Position numbers and translations under genes: made by a program
Source: Spirochaetaceae bacterium
Lineage (GTDB): Bacteria; Spirochaetota; Spirochaetia; SZUA-6; Fen-1364
Assembly: GCA_003141795.1 (NCBI GenBank)
Contig: PLNO01000351.1
Coordinates: 5,343-28,917 of the forward strand
Direction: 5' to 3'
DNA length: 23,575 nt
Notes under the pieces: model-generated
What the model was told of the DNA's origin: nothing
The model's database searches: none
The model's input: the letters and a program-made list of their open reading frames with translations, nothing else
In this document: positions 6,442 through 13,960 of the stretch, in pieces
Layout of the letters: each line of letters begins with the position of its first letter
How positions within the stretch are numbered: position 1 is the first letter of the stretch

Positions 6442-7854
6442 ATGACGATCAGAAAACTACTGGCTCTCGGGGCCGCGCTCCTTTCCATCGGTGCGCTCGT
6501 CACCGGGTGCTCGGCCGCAAAGAGCTACGACGTCGTCGTGGTGGGCAGCGGCGCAGCGGGGCTTTCCGCGGCCATCGAGGCGGCGGATGCCGGCGCCAAG
6601 GTCGCGGTTCTGGAGAAGCTTCCCATGGTGGGCGGCAGCACGGTGCTCTCCGGCGGGTTCGTCTACGGAACCGGCTCGGCGGCGATGCAGAAGCTCGGGA
6701 TCAAGGATTCGGTGGACGAGCTGGTGAAGTACTGGAGCGACAGGGCGCAGGGCGCCAATGACCCGGCCCAGCTCAAGTTCGTCGCCGAGAAGTCCGGCGC
6801 CACGATCGACTGGCTCGTCGGGCTGGGTGCGAAGCTGAACGACCCGGTGCCCGCTGGCACGAGCCCCGTTCGCAGGTCCCACATGAGCCCCGAGGGCGGC
6901 GTCGGGATCGTGAAGCCTCTGAAGGCGGCAGCCGATGCCAAGAAGGTCGAGTTCTTCATGGAGACCTCGGCAACCAAGCTCCTCACCAAGAACGGTGTGG
7001 TCACCGGCCTCGTTGCCAAGGGCAAGGACGGCAAGGAGATCACCTTCAACGCGAAGTCCGTGGTGCTGGCCACCGGCGGATTCGACCGCAACAAGGACCT
7101 CATGACCAAGTACGCCCCTGACTTCGTCGGCACGGAGACCTTCTCCGGCGCGGGAAACACCGGCGACGGGCTCACCATGGCCGTGGCGGTCGGAGCGGCA
7201 GTCGAAGGGCACGGGAGCATCATCGGGTTCAGGAAGGTCGTGGGCGAGCCCTCGTTCGCAACCGAGGTCGCGGGCCTGATGTGGATGCCGTGGCTCTCCG
7301 TGAACAAGGAAGGCAAACGCTTCGTCAACGAAGCCGCTGACTACCCCGTGTTCCACCAGTCCCTGACCAAGCAGACCGACCGGATGTCCTACCTCATCTT
7401 CGACGGGGCCACCTACGCGCCGGCCCTCGACAAGGCTGTGGAGAAGGGTGAGGCGTTCGCCGGCGACACCATCCCCGCGCTGGCGGCAGCAGCGGGCATC
7501 GATGCCAAGACGTTTGCCGCCACCGTCGCGGACTACAACAAGGCCGTGAAGAGCGGCAAGGACGCGCAGTTCGGCAAGGCGATGAAGGGCATGAAGCAGG
7601 TCGCGAAGCCCAAGTTCTACGCCCTGAAGGTCGAGGCGGCGAGCCTCGGGACCATGACCGGCCTCAAGATCGACCTGGACACCCACGTGCTCAACACGAA
7701 GGGTGAGGTGATCAAGGGCCTGTTCGCCGCGGGCGAAGTCGCCGACGGCGGGTTCTTCAACCAGGAGTACCCCGCCTCCGGCACGGCGATCCAGATGAGC
7801 CTGACCTTCGGTCGGGTCGCTGGTCAGAACGCCGCGGCAGCCGCCAAGAAATAG
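6442..7854 (+). CDS. Exported FAD-dependent reductase of the fumarate reductase / urocanate reductase family
   Basis: A 470-aa predicted lipoprotein (signal 1-22, LVTGC, C23) followed directly by an FAD-binding Rossmann motif, VVVVGSGAAGLSAA (31-44), and the capping domain of flavocytochrome c-type reductases. It likely reduces an unsaturated organic acid as terminal electron acceptor outside the membrane, receiving electrons from the FMN lipoprotein just upstream. GKRFVNE retains the Arg of the FccA proton-relay region. The usual HHTMGG stretch is SLGTMTG, and the usual NRLGGN substrate loop is NQEYPASGTA, so two typical fumarate-binding residues appear changed and the substrate is probably not fumarate. 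GGAGG before ATG 6442 sets the start. A strong terminator follows. FMN_bind and FAD domains, fused in many relatives, are separate genes here. Confidence 0.85.
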   Translation: MTIRKLLALGAALLSIGALVTGCSAAKSYDVVVVGSGAAGLSAAIEAADAGAKVAVLEKLPMVGGSTVLSGGFVYGTGSAAMQKLGIKDSVDELVKYWSDRAQGANDPAQLKFVAEKSGATIDWLVGLGAKLNDPVPAGTSPVRRSHMSPEGGVGIVKPLKAAADAKKVEFFMETSATKLLTKNGVVTGLVAKGKDGKEITFNAKSVVLATGGFDRNKDLMTKYAPDFVGTETFSGAGNTGDGLTMAVAVGAAVEGHGSIIGFRKVVGEPSFATEVAGLMWMPWLSVNKEGKRFVNEAADYPVFHQSLTKQTDRMSYLIFDGATYAPALDKAVEKGEAFAGDTIPALAAAAGIDAKTFAATVADYNKAVKSGKDAQFGKAMKGMKQVAKPKFYALKVEAASLGTMTGLKIDLDTHVLNTKGEVIKGLFAAGEVADGGFFNQEYPASGTAIQMSLTFGRVAGQNAAAAAKK

Positions 7855-7893
7855 GCACCCTTTTTGAGCGCGTGTAAAAGCGCGCGTTCCACT

Positions 7894-7923
7894 GACCGCC
7901 CTTCTTCGGGGCGGTCTTTTTTT
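7894..7923 (+). terminator. Rho-independent terminator of the flavin reductase operon
   Basis: Stem GACCGCCC (7894-7901) with GGGCGGTC (7909-7916), 7-nt loop, then seven T (7917-7923). It lies 40 nt after the stop codon at 7854 and just before the stop of the convergent gene at 7937. Confidence 0.92.
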
Positions 7924-7936
7924 GGGGAGGGCCCTC

Positions 7937-9064
7937 CTACTGGAGGGCCTGTCGCGCGACCTCTTCCCACGCGGCGCGTGGCAGGGGATGGAGCCCGGGG
8001 GCGCACCCCGCCGCTTCGCTCGAGAACGTGTAGCGAAGCCCCGCGAGCATTGCCGCCATCGTGATATCGAAGGAGTTCAGCGTGTCACCCTGCCCCGCGG
8101 TGAGATTGGCCATGGAACCGCCGGCGAAGAGGTAGATCGTGCGCTCGTTCGCCTTCGCCTCCTCGACGAAGGGCACCACAACGTGACGCGGGCCCAGCGC
8201 CTCCACCTCTATCTCATCGCCGGTGTGTCCGACGTTCAGGAGGAAGCAGCCGTCCGGGAGCAGGGGGAAGTGTCGAGCCGCAAGGACGTGGCGCGCGCCG
8301 GTTGCCGTGCAGATCACGTCCGACTCCCTCACCGCCGCTTCAAGGTCGGGCGTGGGGAAACCGTCGTAGCGGGCGAAGAGCGCCCGGGCGGGGTCCCGTT
8401 CGGCAACGCTCACGGTTCCTCCCAGGCTGCGCGCGGTGAGCGCCACGCCCTGCCCGACCAGACCGTAGCCGACCACGAGCACCCTCTTGCGGTGCAGGCT
8501 GAGCTCCGTGCGCTCCGTGAACGCCTGCCATGCGCTCTGGCCCACGAGATAACGGTTGTGGAGGCCTTCCTTGATGGGAACGTCGTCGCAGTCGAAGATC
8601 GGGTACCGGGGGAAGCTGCCGGCCTGCTCGAGGCCGCGCAAGCGGGAGATGCCCGACCCTGTGGCCTCCATCGCCGCGGTCACCTTGGGCGCGGACGGTT
8701 CCGCAGCCAGCGCGGCCGAGATGTTCGCCCCCATCTCGTACAGGTGGGTCGGCTTCCACCCGATGGCCTGCCGGACGGCGTCAGCCGCATCGCCGGCTGC
8801 CATGTCCTTCCACGCGTGGGCGCGCGCGCCGTGGGAGGCGAGCCTCTCCACGACCTCGTTGCGCGTCGTGGCGGGATTGCACGCGGTGAGAAAGACCGCA
8901 GCGCCGCGATCCATGATCGCCTCCATGGCGACGACCATCTTGGGCTCCAGGTGGACGGAGCAGGCGAGCCGTACGCCGGAAAGCCGCGGCAGGGCGTCCG
9001 CCTGTCGCCGCGTCAGGGGCATGTTCCGTGCGATCCATCCCAGCCGTGCGTCGAGCTCAGCCAC
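7937..9064 (-). CDS. Divergent S-adenosylhomocysteine hydrolase homologue
   Basis: A 375-aa NAD-binding protein of the adenosylhomocysteinase family, shorter than usual (about 420-490) and lacking the typical C-terminal YRY tail. Recognisable blocks: FLTACNPATTR (58-68), EATGSGISRL (133-142), DDVPIK (160-165), GQSAWQ (175-180) and the NAD loop GYGLVGQGVA (199-208). Compared with human SAHase, H38, E133 and K165 align with catalytic residues. The LDDGGD block reads YEMGAN (109-114), and the Asp four residues after the catalytic Lys is H169. Normal hydrolysis of S-adenosylhomocysteine is therefore uncertain; a related nucleoside or NAD-dependent reaction is possible. Start is GTG 9064 with GGAG about 8 nt upstream. 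It lies 20 nt after the E2-like acyltransferase gene and probably shares its transcript. Confidence 0.78.
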   Translation of the reverse strand: MAELDARLGWIARNMPLTRRQADALPRLSGVRLACSVHLEPKMVVAMEAIMDRGAAVFLTACNPATTRNEVVERLASHGARAHAWKDMAAGDAADAVRQAIGWKPTHLYEMGANISAALAAEPSAPKVTAAMEATGSGISRLRGLEQAGSFPRYPIFDCDDVPIKEGLHNRYLVGQSAWQAFTERTELSLHRKRVLVVGYGLVGQGVALTARSLGGTVSVAERDPARALFARYDGFPTPDLEAAVRESDVICTATGARHVLAARHFPLLPDGCFLLNVGHTGDEIEVEALGPRHVVVPFVEEAKANERTIYLFAGGSMANLTAGQGDTLNSFDITMAAMLAGLRYTFSSEAAGCAPGLHPLPRAAWEEVARQALQ

Positions 9065-9084
9065 GGGATGCTCCGATCCCGGCC

Positions 9085-9978
9085 TCAGTCGACGTCTTCG
9101 ACGATGCGCTCCGGCGGATGCTCGAGCTGCGAGGGGTCCTTGAAGAGGGACACCAGGTAGCGGAAGGCCATTGCGAAATAATGTCCGTCACATATGCGTT
9201 CGTCATTGACAACCTTGATACCAATATAACGCTTTGTGACGTGGCGGCCCTCACGATCGATTTCCCTCGCCGTCTGCTTCACGCCGAAAGAGATGAAGAT
9301 CGACGTGGTGCCGAACTCGTAGATGTGGTGGTAGATCGACTTGATCCCCAACGAGCCGAGGTCGGTGACGAACACGCTCGTGTGGAAAGGGCTCACTTTG
9401 TGGAGGGCCTTGGGGAGCTTGCCGTGGAAATCCAGGGAGCGGAGGAGCCAGAGGAGGAAACGCACGAGGGAGCCAGGGGCCAGCATGAACAGACGCGCCG
9501 TGGCGTCAGCATCATTGCTGGAGCCTTCGGTCTTGTTCTCCTTCACCGCCTCGTTGATGCGCCGCGCAACGTCCCAGATCGTGTCGGTGGGCAGGAAGTC
9601 GAGCTTGACCGTCGTCTCGGGGCTGTCCTCCTGGAGCTTCTTCTTCAGCGCCAGGGAGATCTGGATCTCATTGCGCGCATAGATCCGCTGACCGGCGACG
9701 AACCGGTTGAGCTGCGGCTTCTGGGAAACCGCGCGCACGACCGCCGCCATGAGCACGTGGAGGAAGCCGATGTCGGTGACCCCTTCGTCGCGCTTCTGGC
9801 GCAACCACCGCTCCACGTGGCCGATATCGATGCGCTCCTCGAAGTAGACCTGCGCATCCACACGGGAGCGCATGATGTAGGGGATCATCTGGGTAAACGC
9901 ATCGAGGCTGCGCAGGCGCCTGCCGTCATAACGGTCCCCCCGGCGCCTGCGCCTCGGACGCGGAGGAGACTGTGTCAT
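9085..9978 (-). CDS. 2-oxoacid dehydrogenase E2-like acyltransferase (stand-alone catalytic domain)
   Basis: A 297-aa protein matching the catalytic domain of 2-oxoacid dehydrogenase acyltransferases, without lipoyl or E1/E3-binding domains. Residues 1-20 are Arg/Pro-rich. SPFHTSVFVTDLGSLG resembles the substrate-channel region. The signature usually written DHRxxDG is DERICDG near residue 262, so the catalytic His is Glu. From memory this DERICDG form is shared by a stand-alone family in many anaerobes, so it is a subfamily trait and the activity is unknown. ATG 9978 is preferred to ATG 9987, because a GATAAT box overlaps the latter and ends 7 nt before the former. It is followed 20 nt later by the SAHase homologue, suggesting a two-gene operon. 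Confidence 0.75.
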   Translation of the reverse strand: MTQSPPRPRRRRRGDRYDGRRLRSLDAFTQMIPYIMRSRVDAQVYFEERIDIGHVERWLRQKRDEGVTDIGFLHVLMAAVVRAVSQKPQLNRFVAGQRIYARNEIQISLALKKKLQEDSPETTVKLDFLPTDTIWDVARRINEAVKENKTEGSSNDADATARLFMLAPGSLVRFLLWLLRSLDFHGKLPKALHKVSPFHTSVFVTDLGSLGIKSIYHHIYEFGTTSIFISFGVKQTAREIDREGRHVTKRYIGIKVVNDERICDGHYFAMAFRYLVSLFKDPSQLEHPPERIVEDVD

Positions 9979-9985
9979 AGCTTCC

Positions 9986-10015
9986 ATTATCCGCCAGCCT
10001 ACTATGACAGGCCAA
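9986..10015 (-). promoter_or_regulatory. Candidate promoter for the E2-like / SAHase-like operon
   Basis: Minus strand: TTGGCC (10015-10010), 18-bp spacer, GATAAT (9991-9986, 5/6 match). The -10 ends 7 nt before ATG 9978, the leaderless spacing seen elsewhere in the window. It lies between the stop of the zinc-ribbon gene (10033) and this gene. Confidence 0.4.
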
Positions 10016-10032
10016 CGCCGCGCAATCTTTTT

Positions 10033-10284
10033 TTACAGCTGTTGTTCGTTCTCGACCTCGGGCTCGGGGGCGAACCAGAGCATCCAGCCGCAGCGCGGGC
10101 AGCGCCACGTCATGCTCGGGTACTGGCGCTTGCCCTTCACCTTGAAACCCAGCATGCCGCCCTTTTCCGGCACCCCCTCGGTCCACGTGATCTGCTGGAG
10201 CCTGCCGGAGTTGTCCTTGTACAGGACATGCCCCGCCTCCATGGGCTCATGACACTCGGGGCAATGGGGGACAGGTCCGTTCAT
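10033..10284 (-). CDS. Small zinc-ribbon protein (DUF6487-like)
   Basis: An 83-aa protein with two Cys pairs, CPECHEPM (8-15) and [10 protein letters not shown] (about 62-71), spaced to bind one zinc ion. It resembles the small DUF6487 / PF20097 family; that family assignment is from memory. There is no signal peptide or membrane segment, and function is unknown. The start ATG overlaps the stop of the upstream ribbon-helix-helix gene (ATGA) and is preceded by GGAGGAG inside that gene's end, so translation is coupled. It is the last gene of the SPFH operon. Confidence 0.75.
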   Translation of the reverse strand: MNGPVPHCPECHEPMEAGHVLYKDNSGRLQQITWTEGVPEKGGMLGFKVKGKRQYPSMTWRCPRCGWMLWFAPEPEVENEQQL

Positions 10285-10457
10285 TTCTTCTCCTCCTGTG
10301 ATTTGCGGCCGGGGAGCCTCCCGGCGTCAGCGAGGGCCTGGCGCAGCAGGAACTCGATCTGGCCGTTCATGCTGCGCAGCTCCTCTTCCGACCACCGCGC
10401 CATCGCGTTGTACAACTCGGGTGACATGCGCAGCAGAAACGATTTCTTGTCCGGCAT
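10281..10457 (-). CDS. Small ribbon-helix-helix (Arc/HicB-like) DNA-binding protein
   Basis: A 58-aa protein starting [19 protein letters not shown]. The pattern (basic N-terminus, [12 protein letters not shown] strand/turn, then helix with [14 protein letters not shown]) is that of Arc-type ribbon-helix-helix proteins, in which paired strands bind DNA as a dimer. There is no toxin-like partner; the adjacent genes are an SPFH membrane protein upstream and a zinc-ribbon protein downstream. The start ATG 10457 has a GGAGG about 10 nt before it within a GGAGG...CCTCC palindrome, which may fold over the start. It ends with ATGA overlap into the next gene. It is a candidate autoregulator for the dyad in the operon promoter at 11381-11398 (inference). 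Confidence 0.82.
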   Translation of the reverse strand: MPDKKSFLLRMSPELYNAMARWSEEELRSMNGQIEFLLRQALADAGRLPGRKSQEEKK

Positions 10458-10473
10458 GGAGGGCCCCTCCGGC

Positions 10474-11346
10474 TCAGCGGTACAGCGATCCCGTGTTCAC
10501 GACCGGCTGCGTGGACTGCTCGCTGCAGAGCACCACGAGGAGGTTGCTCACCATCGTGGCCTTGCGCTCCTCGTCCAGATCGACCACCTTCTTCTGCGCC
10601 AGAAGCTCCAGCGCGTTTTCCACCATGCCCACGGCGCCTTCCACGATGGTCTTCCGTGCGGCCACGACGGCGGACGCCTGCTGCCTGCGGAGCATGGCCG
10701 CGGCGATCTCCGGGGCGTAGGCGAGATGGCTCACCCGTGTCTCGATCACCTCGACGCCCGCCTTTTCCAGCCGGTCCTGGATCTCCGTCTTCAGCTTCGC
10801 CGACACCTCCGCGGTGTGGCTGGACAGCGCGACCTCTCCTTCCTCATGAGCGTCGTAGGGATAGCCGGTTGCGAGGTTACGCAGCGCGGCCTCGCTCTGG
10901 ACGTGGACGTAGTTCTCGTAGTTGTCCACCTGGAAGGCGGCTTCCGCCGTGTCCACCACGCGCCATACGACCACGGTCGCTATCTCCACGGGGTTGCCCC
11001 GCTTGTCGTTGACCTTGAGCTTCGCGGTCTCGAAGTTGCGCACGCGCAGTGAGATGCCCCGCCGTGTATAGAACGGATTGGTCCAGCGAAGCCCGGGCTC
11101 GCGCGCCGTGCCCTTGTACGCGCCGAAGAGCTGCAGGACCCGGCCCTGGTTGGGATTGACGGAGAAAAGGCCGGTGAGCAGGAAGATCGACAGCGCGAAG
11201 ACCACCGCCGACACCGCCACCTGGGGTTTGGTTCCGCCTGTCGCACCAAAAATCGCCCCGGCGACCGCAGCCGCTGCTATCACGAGAAACACGATCAGCA
11301 TGGGGATACCGGACACGGCATCACGCCTCTTCTCTTTTATAGCCAT
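10474..11346 (-). CDS. SPFH/band-7 domain membrane protein
   Basis: A 290-aa protein with two hydrophobic segments near the N-terminus (about 14-34 and 41-61), then an SPFH (stomatin/prohibitin/flotillin) domain from about 63 to 240. Diagnostic stretches include [13 protein letters not shown] and [19 protein letters not shown], and a charged helix about 195-240 typical of flotillin-like oligomerisation. Such proteins form membrane-bound ring scaffolds and help organise or protect membrane proteins; no enzymatic role is expected. AAAGGAGG lies 6 nt before ATG 11346. A very good promoter precedes it. It leads a three-gene operon with the ribbon-helix-helix and zinc-ribbon genes, an arrangement I believe is conserved in other bacteria. 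Confidence 0.88.
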   Translation of the reverse strand: MAIKEKRRDAVSGIPMLIVFLVIAAAAVAGAIFGATGGTKPQVAVSAVVFALSIFLLTGLFSVNPNQGRVLQLFGAYKGTAREPGLRWTNPFYTRRGISLRVRNFETAKLKVNDKRGNPVEIATVVVWRVVDTAEAAFQVDNYENYVHVQSEAALRNLATGYPYDAHEEGEVALSSHTAEVSAKLKTEIQDRLEKAGVEVIETRVSHLAYAPEIAAAMLRRQQASAVVAARKTIVEGAVGMVENALELLAQKKVVDLDEERKATMVSNLLVVLCSEQSTQPVVNTGSLYR

Positions 11347-11373
11347 GGTTGGCCTCCTTTATAAGCTATTAAT

Positions 11374-11402
11374 ATGATATCACTTTGATTTCAAGGTGTC
11401 AA
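11374..11402 (-). promoter_or_regulatory. Strong sigma-70 promoter of the SPFH operon
   Basis: Minus strand: TTGACA (11402-11397, 6/6), 17-bp spacer, TATCAT (11379-11374, 5/6). The start site would be about 20-25 nt before the ribosome site AAAGGAGG. This is the best promoter match in the window. Confidence 0.85.
11381..11398. promoter_or_regulatory. Operator-like dyad between -35 and -10
   Basis: CACTTTGA-TT-TCAAGGTG: 8-bp arms with one mismatch around a 2-bp centre, filling the spacer of the SPFH promoter. A repressor bound here would block RNA polymerase. A short adjoining palindrome, TGATATCA (11375-11382), overlaps the -10. Confidence 0.5.
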
Positions 11403-11456
11403 CATGGTTTTTTCTGGCACCCGGTCGCCTGACAGCGGTATGATTGGTGGGGGTCA

Positions 11457-12272
11457 ATGCTAATGAAGACATCACTGGACTTTCGCGCTCGCTACGGCGC
11501 ATGGGCGCTCGTTGCCGGCGGGTCGGAGGGTTTGGGCGCGGCGTTCGCCGACGAGCTTGCCGCGCGCGGTTTGAATCTCTTTCTCTGCGCGCGCAGGAGC
11601 GGCCCGTTGGAGAGCACGGCCGCGCGGCTGCGGGCGAACCACGGAGTGCAGGTGAAAACCGTGGCCGTCGACCTCGCCCGTCCCGACGCCGTTGCCACCG
11701 TGCGGCGTGAGGCCGCGGGCCTGGAGATCGGCCTCCTCGTGTGCGACGCCGCGGTCGCCTTCACGGGGCCGTTCCTGAAGCAGGACCCCTCCGAATACCG
11801 TCGGATGCTCGACGTGAATTGCGGATCGTTCGTCGAGCTCATCCACGGATACGCCGGTGAAATGACGGGGAGAAAGAGGGGCGGGATCATCGTCATGTCG
11901 AGCCTCGCCGCATTCCAGGGCTCGCCGCTCGTTGCCGTGTACGGTGCGACAAAGGCGTTCCTCCTCAGCCTCGCGGAGGCGGTGGGGGACGAGCTCAAGG
12001 AGGACGGCGTCGACGTGCTTGCCTGTTGTCCCGCCGTGGTCCTCACTCCTCACTTCCTCTCCGATACCCCCGCGACGGGAAAAAAAGTGCCGATGTCTCT
12101 GGAACCCGTGGTCGTGGCCCGTGAGGCCATCGCGGGTCTGGGTCGCAAGCGTGTCGTGGTGCCCGGCGCCATGGGCAAGATCGCGCGCTTCATGATGGGA
12201 AGGCTCATGTCGCGCGGGGCCACGGTGAAGATGATGGGGCGCAGCACGCGCGGCATGTACGGAACGCGATGA
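11457..12272 (+). CDS. Short-chain dehydrogenase/reductase (SDR)
   Basis: A 271-aa classical SDR oxidoreductase with a Rossmann NAD(P) motif AGGSEGLG (20-27), active-site Ser in VMSSLAA, and the YGATK pair (Tyr/Lys). The usual NNAG structural motif reads CDAA. The C-terminal 60 residues are basic and Met-rich. Such enzymes reduce ketones or oxidise alcohols; the substrate is not evident. Its stop overlaps the 8-oxoguanine deaminase start (ATGATGA), so both are made together and it may act on a purine-pathway intermediate, though that is only inference from position. ATG 11457 follows a G-rich site (GGTGGGGG); ATG 11463 is an alternative. TATGAT at 11439-11444 could be its -10, with no clear -35. 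Confidence 0.8.
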   Translation: MLMKTSLDFRARYGAWALVAGGSEGLGAAFADELAARGLNLFLCARRSGPLESTAARLRANHGVQVKTVAVDLARPDAVATVRREAAGLEIGLLVCDAAVAFTGPFLKQDPSEYRRMLDVNCGSFVELIHGYAGEMTGRKRGGIIVMSSLAAFQGSPLVAVYGATKAFLLSLAEAVGDELKEDGVDVLACCPAVVLTPHFLSDTPATGKKVPMSLEPVVVAREAIAGLGRKRVVVPGAMGKIARFMMGRLMSRGATVKMMGRSTRGMYGTR

Positions 12273-13630
12273 TGAAGGAGCTCCTCCTCAAGGATTGTTT
12301 CTACGTGCAACCCTCGGCTGACGCCGAGGGCATGCGCGGGGTCGACGTCCTGATCCGGGACGGGACGATCGTGAGGATCGCGCGCGGCATCGCCGTCCCG
12401 CCGCAGGCACGCATCATCGACTGCTCGCGCCACGTCGTGGTCCCGGGCTTCGTGAACACCCACCACCACTTCTTCCAGACGCTGACGCGCAACCTCCCCG
12501 CCGTGCAGAACGCCAAGCTCTTCGACTGGCTCGTGTACCTCTACGAGATATGGAAGAAGATCGACGGGGAGGCGGTGTACTACTCGTCGCTCCTCGCCAT
12601 GGGGGAGCTCCTGAAGACGGGCTGCACCTGCTCGACGGACCACCTCTACCTCTACCCGCGTGGGATCGATGCCGACTTCGCGGGGCTCCAGTTCCAGGCC
12701 GCAACCGAGCTCGGCATGCGCTTTTCCCCCACGCGCGGGTCCATGTCGTTGAGCAGGAAGGACGGCGGCCTGCCGCCGGACTCCGTCGTGCAGGACGAGG
12801 AGACGATCCTTGCCGACAGCGAGCGCGTGATCAAGGAGTTCCACGATCCGTCACCGCGCGCGATGCGCAAGGTCGCACTCGCCCCGTGCAGCCCATTCTC
12901 GGTGAGCGAGCGCCTCATGCTGGAATCGGCCCGTCTGGCGCGCCGCCACGGCGTTCGGCTGCACACCCATCTTGCCGAGACCTCGGACGAGGAGGAGTAC
13001 TGCATCTCCCACCACGGCCTCAGGCCGCTCGAGCTCATGGACAAGTGCGAGTTCATCGGGCCCGACGTCTTTTTCGCCCACGGGATATTCTTCAACGACG
13101 CGGAGCTCGACACGCTGCGCGCGCGCGGCGCGCATATCGCCCACTGCCCCTCCTCCAACATGCGCCTGGGCTCGGGCATCTGCCGGGTGCGCGACATGCT
13201 GGACCGCGGGATCCACGTCTCTCTTGCCGTGGATGGATCGGCTTCGAACGATTCCTCCGACTTCCTCGGAGAGATGCGCCACGCGCTCCTCCTCCAGCGG
13301 GTGGCCCGCGGCAGCGGCGCGCTGGGCGCCCGGGAGGTGCTCCGCATGGCCACGGAGGGCGGCGCTGCCGCGCTCGGTTTCGAGGGGATCGGAAGGATCC
13401 AGGAAGGCTACGCCGCGGATATCGCCGTGTTCAACGTCGACAGGCTGGAATACTGCGGGAGCCTCTCCGATCCGTTCGCGGCGCTCGTCTTTTCCGGGTA
13501 CAACCACGGAACCGACTACACGATCTGCAACGGCAGGGTGGTCGTGGAGAAGGGGAGACTCACCGGGATCGAGGAAGAGACGCTCGTCAAGGAAGCCAAC
13601 CGGATCGCCGCTGGGCTGATTGCGGACTGA
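12269..13630 (+). CDS. 8-oxoguanine deaminase-type amidohydrolase
   Basis: A 453-aa zinc amidohydrolase of the cytosine deaminase/AtzB group. It should convert 8-oxoguanine to uric acid plus ammonia, feeding urate to the surrounding pathway. Diagnostic stretches are NTHHHFFQTLTR (63-74, metal ligands H65 and H67), RFSPTRGSMSLS followed by GGLPPD (the 8-oxoguanine deaminase hallmark), HTHLAE, FFAHGI and the metal Asp in AVDGSASND. All expected metal ligands appear present. It resembles 8-oxoguanine deaminases more than SsnA, whose N-terminal metal motif I recall as different (SHNHFY). It is translationally coupled to the SDR gene by a 4-nt overlap. A related aminohydrolase such as guanine or hydroxyatrazine deaminase is the alternative. 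Confidence 0.85.
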   Translation: MMKELLLKDCFYVQPSADAEGMRGVDVLIRDGTIVRIARGIAVPPQARIIDCSRHVVVPGFVNTHHHFFQTLTRNLPAVQNAKLFDWLVYLYEIWKKIDGEAVYYSSLLAMGELLKTGCTCSTDHLYLYPRGIDADFAGLQFQAATELGMRFSPTRGSMSLSRKDGGLPPDSVVQDEETILADSERVIKEFHDPSPRAMRKVALAPCSPFSVSERLMLESARLARRHGVRLHTHLAETSDEEEYCISHHGLRPLELMDKCEFIGPDVFFAHGIFFNDAELDTLRARGAHIAHCPSSNMRLGSGICRVRDMLDRGIHVSLAVDGSASNDSSDFLGEMRHALLLQRVARGSGALGAREVLRMATEGGAAALGFEGIGRIQEGYAADIAVFNVDRLEYCGSLSDPFAALVFSGYNHGTDYTICNGRVVVEKGRLTGIEEETLVKEANRIAAGLIAD

Positions 13631-13636
13631 GCTCGT

Positions 13637-13915
13637 CTATTCCTTGCGGCCGGTGAGCTTGATGATGTGGTAGCCGAACTGGGTGGACACGACGTCGCTC
13701 AGTGAGCCGTTGGACAGCCTCTTACAGGCGGCTTCGAACTGGCCCACCATCTGGCCGGGCTTGAACCAGCCCAGGTCCCCGCCTTTGGACTTCGAGGGGC
13801 ACGTGGAGAACTCCCGGGCCATGGCCTCGAAGTTCGCCCCTGTCTTGATCTTTCGCAGTAGATCGTCAGCCTGCTTCTTGTCTTTGACCAAAATGTGACT
13901 CGCGCGCCATTCCAT
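13637..13915 (-). CDS. ppiC: Parvulin-type peptidyl-prolyl cis-trans isomerase (PpiC-like)
   Basis: A 92-aa single-domain cytoplasmic parvulin, same length as E. coli PpiC (93). It speeds proline isomerisation during protein folding. Family motifs are in order: ASHILVKDKKQADDLL (5-20), STCPSKSKGGDLGWF (37-51), GQMVGQFE (54-61) and TQFGYHIIKL (78-87). No signal peptide. The start ATG 13915 lacks a Shine-Dalgarno site; a TATTAT box sits 6 nt before it, suggesting a leaderless mRNA. It is convergent with the 8-oxoguanine deaminase gene, only 6 nt apart with no visible terminator. Confidence 0.9.
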   Translation of the reverse strand: MEWRASHILVKDKKQADDLLRKIKTGANFEAMAREFSTCPSKSKGGDLGWFKPGQMVGQFEAACKRLSNGSLSDVVSTQFGYHIIKLTGRKE

Positions 13916-13921
13916 GAGCTT

Positions 13922-13950
13922 ATAATAGGAAATATCGGAGAGCGTGGCTA
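13922..13950 (-). promoter_or_regulatory. Candidate promoter of the parvulin gene
   Basis: Minus strand: TAGCCA (13950-13945, 4/6), 17-bp spacer, TATTAT (13927-13922, 5/6). The -10 ends 6 nt before the ATG, with no ribosome site between. Confidence 0.45.
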
Positions 13951-13960
13951 CTGGCGCCGA

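Noticed and set aside
7924..7980. Cluster of short palindromes (GGAGGGCCCTCC, GTCGCGCGAC)
   Set aside because: They overlap the 3' end of the SAHase-like gene in GC-rich DNA and have no T-run; chance palindromes are likely.
10023..10035. T-run on the + strand near 10027-10034 as a terminator
   Set aside because: No plus-strand gene ends there and no stem precedes it in that orientation. On the minus strand it is an A-run.
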